A DNA stretch of 5,152 bases from an uncultured Alphaproteobacteria bacterium (GTDB lineage: Bacteria > Pseudomonadota > Alphaproteobacteria > GCA-2731375), in NCBI GenBank assembly GCA_913049615.1, contig CAJWZI010000164.1:1-5152 (forward strand), written 5' to 3'. A program made the translations under genes and the position numbers. Positions 1-5,152 of the stretch are shown here, piece by piece. Under the pieces are notes generated by a model. It had not been told where the DNA came from, made no database searches, and was given only the letters and a program-made list of their open reading frames with translations. Position 1 is the first letter of the stretch, and each line of letters starts with the position of its first letter.

Positions 1-1
1 C

Positions 2-670
2 ATGGCATTTTGGCTAGCCTCCCCTCTGATGGACCCGCAGATGTTCTTGCTGACCGTGGCGACCCTGGGGCTGCCTTTCGCCATTGGAAAGACAGCAGCG
101 GCTTTTGGCATTGGCTTGTTAGGCGGATTTTCCACTGCGGCGCTGCAGGGCGCCGGCGGATTTTTGTCGCCCCTGAAGGAAGGCATTGATAACGGCGGCT
201 GCGGAGGTGATCCCGTCCGCAGCAATGGCGCCGTACTGTGGAGGTTCTGGCGTGTCGGCGAACGGCGCAGAAAATTTAGTGACGAGGCGTGGAAAACCAC
301 TTTGTTTCTGGGCAAATGGATGATTGTGGCATTCTTGTTGGAGAGCATAATGCTGGCTTATGTGCCAGCGGAAGCCATCGCCGGACTTGTGGGTGGTGAC
401 AGCATTTGGGCAATCCCACTTGCCGCCGTTGTTGGTGTGCCGGCCTATCTGAACGGCTTTGCCGCCATTCCGCTAATGTCTGGCCTAATGGAACTGGGTA
501 TGGCGCCTGGCGCCGCCTTGGCGTTCATGGTGGCGGGTGGCGTCTCCTGCATCCCGGCAGCCATCGCGGTTTTTGCCCTGGTGCGGCTGCCAGTATTCTT
601 TTGGTACTTGGGTCTGGCCCTTGCGGGCTCTTTAATCGCCGGCATTGTCTTCCAGATTATTATCGTTTGA
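2..670 (+). CDS. ArsP/UPF0718-type membrane permease, C-terminal part (5' end outside window)
   Basis: This is an integral inner-membrane protein of the UPF0718 / ArsP_1 permease family (COG0701, YraQ-like). Some members (ArsP) export trivalent organoarsenicals; for most the substrate is unknown, and nothing here fixes it. The visible 222 residues begin in the middle of the family pattern, with a stretch resembling FLLASPLMDPEMFLLT at residues 4-18, so the true start lies upstream and the in-frame ATG at base 2 is an internal Met. Hydrophobic segments lie near residues 12-28, 30-50, 100-121, 124-150, 168-194 and 197-221. A polar, glycine-rich loop with Cys67 (residues 58-98) separates the first two from the rest, as is usual in the family. 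The GVPAYLNGFAAIPLMSGL stretch and the GGVSCIPAAIAVFALV stretch are the strongest family matches. The stop is 30 nt before fdhD, so co-transcription is possible. The family call is firm; the substrate is not known. Confidence 0.8.
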   Translation: MAFWLASPLMDPQMFLLTVATLGLPFAIGKTAAAFGIGLLGGFSTAALQGAGGFLSPLKEGIDNGGCGGDPVRSNGAVLWRFWRVGERRRKFSDEAWKTTLFLGKWMIVAFLLESIMLAYVPAEAIAGLVGGDSIWAIPLAAVVGVPAYLNGFAAIPLMSGLMELGMAPGAALAFMVAGGVSCIPAAIAVFALVRLPVFFWYLGLALAGSLIAGIVFQIIIV

Positions 671-700
671 AGTTTCCGCCGGGCGGTCCATATTTGGGCC

Positions 701-1519
701 ATGAACGAATTTCAACTAGCTCCCAAGCCCGACGATGAACGCCTGACGCAACGGGTTGGTGGCATCGACCAGAACGGCGTACCCGTTGACATGCGGGTGG
801 TGGTGGAAAAACCTTTGACGCTGTATCTGAATGGGCAGGAAATTGTCACTATGATGACCGTGGGCGACCATCTCCAATATCTCGCCGTGGGTTACCTGCT
901 GAACCAGAATATGTTGCGCCCGAACGACAGCATTTCGGGCATCGATCATGACGAGGATTTAGCGGTAGTTGTGGTGCGCACGGAACGAACCACCGATTTC
1001 GAGGAGAAATTGCAAAAAAAGACCCTGACCTCGGGTTGTGCCCAAGGCACCGCCTTCGGTGACCTCATGGAACATTTTGACGAGGTGGAACTGCCCGCCG
1101 ATGCAGTGCTTAAAACCTCTTGGATCTATGATCTAAGTCGCAAGATCAACCAGCAGCCAAGCTTGTATCTGGCTGCCGGCGCCATTCACGGTTGCGTTCT
1201 GTGCCAGGGGGACCGGCCCTTGATATATATGGAGGACGTCGGCCGCCACAATGCTATCGACAAGATCGCTGGCTGGATGTTCCTGAACGGGGCTGGGCCA
1301 GAGGGCAAGATTTTTTACACTACAGGACGGCTGACCTCGGAAATGGTGATCAAGACTGTCCGCATGGAGATTCCTATCCTGATTTCCCGCTCCGGCTTCA
1401 CGGCCTGGGGAGTTGAACTGGCTCTGCAGGCAAAACTGACCCTCATCGGCCGTGCCAAGGGAAAACGTTTCATGTGTCTCGCGGGTCAAGATCGCCTGGT
1501 TTATGACACGGATGTCTAG
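701..1519 (+). CDS. fdhD: FdhD, sulfur carrier protein for formate dehydrogenase
   Basis: FdhD is a cytoplasmic protein that takes sulfur from a cysteine desulfurase (IscS in E. coli) and passes it to the Mo-bisMGD cofactor, which formate dehydrogenase needs for activity. The 272-residue product has the family landmarks: EKPLTLYLNGQEIVTMM at 36-52, the GDHLQYLAVGYLL stretch at 55-67, the catalytic cysteine loop TSGCAQGTAFG at 110-120, GCVLCQGD at 164-171, EDVGRHNAIDK at 178-188, and TTGRLTSEMV at 207-216. Length is normal (E. coli 277). The loop that is CxxC (C121/C124) in E. coli has only Cys113 here, with Gly116 at the second position, while a separate CxxC is formed by C165 and C168. The start at 701 has no clear Shine-Dalgarno, but the next Met (residue 31) would remove family sequence. 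The 3' end overlaps mobA, which supplies the MGD cofactor on which FdhD acts. Confidence 0.95.
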   Translation: MNEFQLAPKPDDERLTQRVGGIDQNGVPVDMRVVVEKPLTLYLNGQEIVTMMTVGDHLQYLAVGYLLNQNMLRPNDSISGIDHDEDLAVVVVRTERTTDFEEKLQKKTLTSGCAQGTAFGDLMEHFDEVELPADAVLKTSWIYDLSRKINQQPSLYLAAGAIHGCVLCQGDRPLIYMEDVGRHNAIDKIAGWMFLNGAGPEGKIFYTTGRLTSEMVIKTVRMEIPILISRSGFTAWGVELALQAKLTLIGRAKGKRFMCLAGQDRLVYDTDV

Positions 1520-2114
1520 GATTTCCGGCGTGCTTTTGGCTGGCGGCAGTGCCCGGCGCATGGGCGGCGGCGACAAATGTTTACGCTCGTTGGGAGGGCG
1601 GCCATTGTTGGCCCACGTCATGGAGAGCATGGCCCCCCAGGTTGAGGAATTAATTCTAAATGCCAACGGCGACGGGGGCCGCTTCGAGCCATTCGGTTTA
1701 GCCGTAGTATCTGACAGCTTTCCCTGCCTAGCGGGGCCGCTCGCCGGCATCCTAGCAGGCATGGAATGGTTGCAAGTCCATCGTCCGGGCGTTGACTTGA
1801 TGGTCTCGGTGCCTGCCGATGGGCCATTTGTACCAGGTGATCTGGTATCACGCCTTTTGGCGGCCAAGGGTGCCGCGCGTATCGCTTGCGCTCGATCGGG
1901 AGGGCGTAGCCATCCCCCCATCGCCCTATGGGACGTGACCTTGGCGGAAGATCTACGCCGCGCCATGGAGGACGAGGAAATGCGCAAGATCGATCGCTGG
2001 ACGGCACGCTATTCCATTTTGCACGTGGACTGGCCTAACGAACCTTTCGATCCTTTCTTCAATGTTAACTGCCCTGAGGATCTGACACGGGCGGAAACAC
2101 TACTGGCGCTATGA
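1503..2114 (+). CDS. mobA: MobA, molybdenum cofactor guanylyltransferase
   Basis: MobA transfers GMP from GTP to Mo-molybdopterin to make the guanine dinucleotide form (MGD) used by DMSO-reductase-family enzymes such as formate dehydrogenase. Numbering from the Met at 1512, the nucleotide-binding signature LLAGGSARRMGGGDK is at 8-22, followed by D68 and GPLAGI at 75-80, the metal-site loop VPADGPFVP at 100-108 (D103), and PFFNVNCPEDL at 181-191 near the C terminus. The order and the length of about 200 residues fit the family (E. coli 194). Two in-frame starts are close together, at 1503 and 1512. Neither has a good ribosome binding site, and either makes the gene overlap the end of fdhD by 17 or 8 nt. 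The frame is open back to an ATG at 1452, but that would add residues unlike the family N terminus. The pairing with fdhD supports a role in formate dehydrogenase maturation. The end shares an ATGA with the next gene. Confidence 0.92.
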   Translation: MTRMSRISGVLLAGGSARRMGGGDKCLRSLGGRPLLAHVMESMAPQVEELILNANGDGGRFEPFGLAVVSDSFPCLAGPLAGILAGMEWLQVHRPGVDLMVSVPADGPFVPGDLVSRLLAAKGAARIACARSGGRSHPPIALWDVTLAEDLRRAMEDEEMRKIDRWTARYSILHVDWPNEPFDPFFNVNCPEDLTRAETLLAL

Positions 2115-2764
2115 TCCATAGCCCCTCGCCTAATTTTGATGCCCGAAAGCCGGACGCTAACGTCGATATGTTGGTGCTGCACTACACAGGGATGCGAGAT
2201 GGTCACGTCGCCCTGGAACGACTGCGTGATCCGGCCACGAAAGTATCAGCGCACTACATGATCGAAGAAGAGGGAACAGTCTATGCTTTGGTTGATGAGG
2301 AACTCCGGGCCTGGCATGCTGGGGTCAGCTGCTGGGCGGGGAAAAGGGACATTAACGGCTGTTCGATCGGCATTGAACTGGTCAATCCAGGTCATGAGTT
2401 CGGATACCGCCCGTTTCCTGCGAAGCAAAGGGATGCATTGGTGGTACTGGCGGAGGATATTGTGGGCCGCCATGCCATCCCGGCACATCGGGTGCTGGGC
2501 CATTCCGACGTGGCCCCAGCCCGCAAACAGGATCCCGGCGAATTATTTGATTGGGCCGGCTTGGCTCGGGTGGGGATTGGCTTGTGGCCGGCGCAGGCCT
2601 CGGGCGGTCCGGTTCTGGAGGAGTTTGGCTACGATGTCACTGGCGCCGGGCAGACGGCATGCGCCACTGCTTTTCAAAGACATTGGCGGCCTGGCAAAAT
2701 TGATGGCTTTATGGACGATGATTGTATCCGCTTGCTGGCAGGATTACTTGACCGGATGCGCTGA
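2111..2764 (+). CDS. N-acetylmuramoyl-L-alanine amidase, AmpD/AmiD type, with peptidoglycan-binding-like tail
   Basis: This zinc amidase is predicted to cut the bond between N-acetylmuramic acid and L-alanine in peptidoglycan or its breakdown products. The Amidase_2 domain fills about residues 12-150. Likely zinc ligands are His24 (in LHYTGM), His131 (in GHSDVAP) and Asp141 (in KQDPG); Lys139 and Glu89 (in SIGIELVNPG) match the catalytic positions of AmpD and AmiD. Residues 168-213 (EEFGYDVTG, AFQRHWRPGKIDG, RLLAGLL) resemble a PG_binding_1 three-helix domain. That two-domain build is that of AmiD rather than the single-domain AmpD. AmiD of E. coli is an outer-membrane lipoprotein, but no signal peptide or lipobox is seen here, so a cytoplasmic muropeptide-recycling role like AmpD is possible. 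The start ATG overlaps the mobA stop as ATGA, which indicates coupled translation. The family is certain; whether to call it ampD or amiD is not, so no symbol is given. Confidence 0.9.
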   Translation: MIHSPSPNFDARKPDANVDMLVLHYTGMRDGHVALERLRDPATKVSAHYMIEEEGTVYALVDEELRAWHAGVSCWAGKRDINGCSIGIELVNPGHEFGYRPFPAKQRDALVVLAEDIVGRHAIPAHRVLGHSDVAPARKQDPGELFDWAGLARVGIGLWPAQASGGPVLEEFGYDVTGAGQTACATAFQRHWRPGKIDGFMDDDCIRLLAGLLDRMR

Positions 2765-2776
2765 TAGGCCCATCTT
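2748..2776 (+). promoter_or_regulatory. Candidate sigma-70 promoter for rnpB
   Basis: TTGACC at 2748-2753 (5 of 6 consensus bases for a -35 box) is followed after exactly 17 nt by CATCTT at 2771-2776 (3 of 6 for a -10 box). A start site 6-7 nt further on falls at about 2782, which agrees with the 5' end of rnpB set independently by the P1 helix at 2781. The -35 box lies inside the last codons of the amidase gene. The -10 box is weak, and initiation from an upstream promoter with processing cannot be excluded. Confidence 0.5.
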
Positions 2777-2780
2777 TATC

Positions 2781-3207
<427 letters not shown>

Positions 3208-3264
3208 CCCTCCTTTTAGTGCCTGTTCTTCGCCCATGCGATCCCAAAAGCTCGAAAAAAACAT

Positions 3265-3349
3265 AACGCCAACAAATTTTAGCCTTAATCGTCGACTAGT
3301 TTCTCTGGTGAATTCAGGGAACAAATACATATCGGTCGACTTTGGCGTT
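3265..3349. repeat. Inverted repeat in rnpB-mraZ spacer enclosing two GTCGAC palindromes
   Basis: AACGCCAA (3265-3272) is the exact reverse complement of TTGGCGTT (3342-3349), with 69 nt between. Inside, GTCGAC occurs at 3291-3296 and 3335-3340; being palindromic, the two copies can also pair with each other. The spacing within the two arms is very uneven (18 nt on one side, 1 nt on the other), so a single clean hairpin is not obvious. The repeat is seen directly; any function is unknown. Confidence 0.4.
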
Positions 3350-3414
3350 TCGTAAAACACTTTGATAAACCGATTTTTGACTTTAGTAGCCCCAATTCTT
3401 TATTTGTAAAATCA

Positions 3415-3443
3415 TTGACGAACATAAAATGGCATGATATCCC
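3415..3443 (+). promoter_or_regulatory. Candidate promoter of mraZ / dcw operon
   Basis: TTGACG at 3415-3420 matches five of six -35 consensus bases. With a 17-nt spacer the -10 position is TATCCC (3438-3443); with 15 nt it is GATATC (3436-3441). Both match only three of six, so the -10 is uncertain. A second possibility upstream is TTGACT (3377-3382) with TATTTG (3401-3406) after 18 nt. The downstream choice would give a leader of about 80 nt and would place the CCCATAAA repeats over the -10 and start site, as expected for a self-repressed mraZ promoter. Confidence 0.4.
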
Positions 3444-3462
3444 ATAAAAACCCATAAATGGG
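3441..3462. promoter_or_regulatory. Candidate MraZ operator: two CCCATAAA repeats with 10-bp period plus inverted half-site
   Basis: CCCATAAA occurs at 3441-3448 and again at 3451-3458, exactly 10 bp apart. On the minus strand this reads TGGGT-N5-TGGGA. MraZ of E. coli is reported to bind TGGGN repeats separated by 5 nt near its own promoter, so spacing and core both match, although here they are on the opposite strand and only two direct copies are present. An inverted copy ATGGG at 3458-3462 follows, forming CCCAT-AA-ATGGG with the second repeat. The site lies about 70-90 nt before mraZ and overlaps the likely -10 region. Confidence 0.5.
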
Positions 3463-3517
3463 TATGGTGGCATGGAGTATAGCCCGCTGGATGTAGCCCG
3501 CCGCCAAGTCAGTGATC

Positions 3518-3522
3518 GGGAG
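3518..3522 (+). promoter_or_regulatory. Ribosome binding site of mraZ (supports a GTG start)
   Basis: GGGAG at 3518-3522 lies 8 nt before the GTG at 3531. No ATG follows in frame before the conserved FDNRVDRKGR segment, so this site decides the start in favour of GTG. Confidence 0.65.
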
Positions 3523-3530
3523 ATATAGTC

Positions 3531-4007
3531 GTGGCACTATTTTTGTCGCGGTTTGATAACAGAGTTGATAGGAAGGGTCGCGTTTCTGTGCCCGCGTCAT
3601 TCCGTGCCGATCTAACGGCGGATGTCTTTGCCGGCGTGGTTGTTTTCCCCTCGCCAAGTACCAGCGGCGCCATTGATGGCTGCGACATTGGCCGCATGAA
3701 ACAATTAGCGGAAGGGATTGATACTTTCAACCCGTTTTCCGCCGAATACGGCGACTTGGCTACGGCGATCCTGACCAAATCTCACCGGCTGCCGTTTGAC
3801 GGCGAGGGCAGGATCATCCTGCCTCAGCCATTATTGGAACATGCTGGCATCACCAATATGGCGACTTTCGCGGGACGTGGCGCGACTTTCCAGATTTGGG
3901 CGCCTGAAGCCTACAGGGTCTACGAGGTAGAAGCGACAGAACGGGCCAAGGAACAGGCCGCGAAGTTCGAGTTGCAGAGGCGGGATATGATGGGGGCTGG
4001 CGAATGA
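3531..4007 (+). CDS. mraZ: MraZ, transcriptional regulator of the division and cell wall cluster
   Basis: MraZ is a DNA-binding protein that forms ring-shaped oligomers and, in E. coli, represses its own dcw operon. The 158-residue product contains the two expected SpoVT-AbrB-type (MraZ) repeats. The first has DRKGR at 13-17 followed by VSVPASFR, the second DGEGR at 90-94 followed by IILPQPLLEHAGI; both keep the family DxxxR signature. Length fits the family (about 140-160). Translation starts at a GTG, supported by GGGAG 8 nt upstream and by the usual N-terminal MALFLSRFDNRVDRKGR form; starting later would delete the first signature. The charged C terminus (VEATERAKEQAAKFELQRRD, 133-152) is probably helical. 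The last codons overlap rsmH through ATGA. Repeats at 3441-3462, upstream of the gene, look like its own binding site, which suggests autorepression (inference). Confidence 0.95.
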   Translation: MALFLSRFDNRVDRKGRVSVPASFRADLTADVFAGVVVFPSPSTSGAIDGCDIGRMKQLAEGIDTFNPFSAEYGDLATAILTKSHRLPFDGEGRIILPQPLLEHAGITNMATFAGRGATFQIWAPEAYRVYEVEATERAKEQAAKFELQRRDMMGAGE

Positions 4008-4939
4008 GCGTCCGACCCCATATTCCCGTGATGGCTGACGAGGTCGTCCAGGCCTTGGACCCGGTCGATGGCGGCATCTATGTAGACGGCACCTTTGGTG
4101 CTGGTGGCTATTCTCAGGCCATTCTTTACGAGGCGGATTGCCGGGTTATAGGCATCGATTGTGACCCTGAAGCGGTGGCTGCTGGCGCCGAGGTTGCGGC
4201 CCGGCATGAAGGGCGTTTGGAATTGATCCAGGGGCGTTTTTCTGGGATGGCCGAATTGGCGGCCGGCGCAGGAGCTGCACGAGTACAGGGCGTGACCTTG
4301 GACCTGGGCGTCTCTTCCATGCAATTGGATCATGTGGAGCGCGGCTTTTCCTTTGCTGCGGACGGTCCCTTGGACATGCGCATGTCCCAAAGCGGGGAAA
4401 GTGCGGCGGACGTGGTCAATAGCCGCGCCCAGGATGAGCTGGCAGATATCATCTTTCAGTATGGCGAGGAGCGGCGTTCACGCGCGGTTGCCCGTGCCAT
4501 CGTACGCGCGCGTGAAGCGGCACCCATCGTGCGGACAGCCGAGTTGGCTAATGTTGTGGCCAAGGCAGTCGGTGGTGCGGGGCGTAAGCATCCTGCAACT
4601 CGGACATTTCAAGCCCTGCGGATCTACGTGAACAGCGAGATTGAGGAGTTACGGCAAGGCCTGGTCGCGGCGGAGCGTCTGCTGGCGCCCCAGGGCCGAT
4701 TGGCCGTGGTCTCTTTCCATTCCTTAGAAGACCGCGAGGTTAAGCAATTCCTAATAGAGCGTTCCGGAGGCCAGCCTCGGGGTTCTCGGCACCGACCATC
4801 CATCAGCGACGGACGACCCGCGACATTCCAACTAGCGCGCCGGACGGCCATCAAGCCATCTGCGGCGGAAATTACCGCGAACCCTCGGGCCCGCTCTGCT
4901 CGGTTGCGCGTCGCCCAACGCACGGGCGCGCCGGCATGA
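4004..4939 (+). CDS. rsmH: RsmH (MraW), 16S rRNA (cytosine1402-N4)-methyltransferase
   Basis: RsmH is an S-adenosylmethionine-dependent enzyme that methylates N4 of C1402 in 16S rRNA, in the decoding centre of the small ribosomal subunit. The 311-residue product has the full family pattern and length (E. coli 313). HIPVMADEVV (6-15) opens it, the SAM-binding glycine motif is DGTFGAGGYS (28-37), IGIDCDPEAV (49-58) follows, then LDLGVSSMQLDHVERGFSF (99-117) with the LDMRM segment (123-127), and KHPATRTFQALRIYVNSEIEEL (195-216). VVSFHSLEDREVKQF (235-249) contains the family's conserved SFHSLEDR signature. The C-terminal RRTAIKPSAAEITANPRARSARLRVAQR (279-306) is also conserved. Start and stop are both in ATGA overlaps, with mraZ before and ftsL after, so translation is probably coupled along the operon. 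A G-rich stretch (ATGGGGGCTGG) ahead of the start may serve as ribosome binding site. Nothing is missing or broken. Confidence 0.97.
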   Translation: MSVRPHIPVMADEVVQALDPVDGGIYVDGTFGAGGYSQAILYEADCRVIGIDCDPEAVAAGAEVAARHEGRLELIQGRFSGMAELAAGAGAARVQGVTLDLGVSSMQLDHVERGFSFAADGPLDMRMSQSGESAADVVNSRAQDELADIIFQYGEERRSRAVARAIVRAREAAPIVRTAELANVVAKAVGGAGRKHPATRTFQALRIYVNSEIEELRQGLVAAERLLAPQGRLAVVSFHSLEDREVKQFLIERSGGQPRGSRHRPSISDGRPATFQLARRTAIKPSAAEITANPRARSARLRVAQRTGAPA

Positions 4940-5152
4940 GGTGGCCACTGACAATCGTCGTGATGTCTCTGGTTCTGGCCGTCTCGCTTGGGTTGTACCG
5001 CCTGGAGTCTGAAGTTCAGACCCTAGAGCGGCGATTGGCTAAGGCGACAACTCAGCTGGAAGATAACCGCCACAACAGCAGCATCCTGGCGGCCGAGTGG
5101 AGTTTCCTGAGCCAGCCAAGCCGTATACAGGCGCTCGCACGCCGGCATTTGA
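4936..5152 (+). CDS. ftsL: FtsL, cell division protein, N-terminal part (3' end outside window)
   Basis: FtsL is a small bitopic inner-membrane protein of the divisome. It forms a complex with FtsB and FtsQ and helps activate the FtsW/FtsI septal peptidoglycan synthase. The window holds 72 codons and one further base; the reading frame is open to the edge. The translation shows a short N terminus (MRWP), one membrane segment at about residues 5-21 (LTIVVMSLVLAVSLGLY), then a charged helix at about 22-50 with leucines and valines spaced as in a coiled coil (LESEVQTLERRLAKATTQL). After it comes AAEWSFLSQPSRIQALARRHL (52-72), which is the typical FtsL end domain (AEWxxLxxPxRLxxLA) of alphaproteobacteria. 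The identity also follows from its place directly after rsmH, sharing ATGA. No good ribosome binding site precedes it, which fits translational coupling. ftsI would be expected next. Confidence 0.9.
   Translation, partial: MRWPLTIVVMSLVLAVSLGLYRLESEVQTLERRLAKATTQLEDNRHNSSILAAEWSFLSQPSRIQALARRHL

Larger units (their letters stand above)
3208..3530. other. AT-rich intergenic region between rnpB and mraZ
   Basis: This 323-nt stretch has no convincing coding sequence on either strand. A hand count gives about 36% GC over 3241-3420, far below the neighbouring genes. It carries promoter-like TTGAC boxes (3377, 3415), an 8-bp inverted repeat AACGCCAA/TTGGCGTT (3265-3272 and 3342-3349), two GTCGAC palindromes (3291 and 3335), a candidate MraZ operator (3441-3462), and an 8-bp direct repeat TAGCCCGC (3480-3487 and 3494-3501) in the presumed mraZ leader. 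No strong Rho-independent terminator for rnpB is seen; the 3' strand of P1 is followed only by a short TCCTTTT run. It most likely holds the promoter and operator of the dcw operon, and perhaps a small RNA. Confidence 0.7.

Noticed and set aside
1452..1502. Longer N terminus for mobA from the ATG at 1452
   Set aside because: It would add 17 residues unlike the MobA N terminus and a 68-nt overlap with fdhD; starts at 1503 or 1512 place the LLAGG motif at the usual distance from the N terminus.
1133..1987. Long minus-strand open frame (284 codons) opposite fdhD and mobA
   Set aside because: It is the antisense shadow of two clearly identified genes, spans their junction, and its Arg/Ser/Pro-rich translation resembles no protein family.
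3441..3501. CRISPR-like or transposon-end repeats in the spacer
   Set aside because: The repeats are only 8 bp, occur in two copies, and have no transposase or Cas gene nearby; a regulatory role explains them better.
3412..3657. Minus-strand open frame across the mraZ promoter and start
   Set aside because: It overlaps the mraZ coding start and the operator-like repeats, and shows no recognisable domain.

Overview
The window reads as a piece of chromosome from an alphaproteobacterium, most likely a Rhodospirillales-type (Magnetospirillum-like) organism. This rests on the order amidase / RNase P RNA / mraZ / rsmH / ftsL, on the alphaproteobacterial look of the FtsL, MraZ and FdhD proteins, and on coding DNA with GC in the high fifties by spot count. 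No search was run, so the taxonomic level is an inference. All genes lie on the + strand.

Region 1 (1-2764) is a compact gene string: the C-terminal part of an ArsP/UPF0718-type permease cut by the window start, fdhD, mobA, and a zinc amidase of the AmpD/AmiD class. FdhD and MobA work in one pathway. MobA attaches GMP to molybdopterin to give the (bis-)MGD cofactor, and FdhD passes sulfur to that cofactor for formate dehydrogenase. The formate dehydrogenase subunits themselves are not in the window. fdhD and mobA overlap, and mobA and the amidase share an ATGA, so these three are probably translated from one mRNA.

Region 2 (2781-3207) is the RNase P RNA gene rnpB. It is recognised by its universal core segments and by a perfect 12-bp terminal P1 helix that sets both ends. 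It starts 17 nt after the amidase stop, and a promoter-like sequence sits inside the last codons of the amidase gene.

Region 3 (3208-3530) is a 323-nt gene-free stretch, much richer in AT (about 36% GC over 3241-3420). It holds promoter-like TTGAC elements, several small repeats and, just upstream of mraZ, two 8-bp direct repeats with a 10-bp period. On the minus strand these read TGGGN-N5-TGGGN, the site form described for the MraZ repressor of Escherichia coli.

Region 4 (3531-5152) is the start of the dcw (division and cell wall) cluster: mraZ, rsmH and the beginning of ftsL, each joined to the next by an ATGA overlap. MraZ probably represses its own operon, RsmH methylates 16S rRNA, and FtsL belongs to the divisome.

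I found no undescribed defence or mobile system. The most useful unlisted signals are the candidate MraZ operator, the rnpB promoter buried in the amidase gene, the unusual cysteine pattern of FdhD, and the structured AT-rich spacer.
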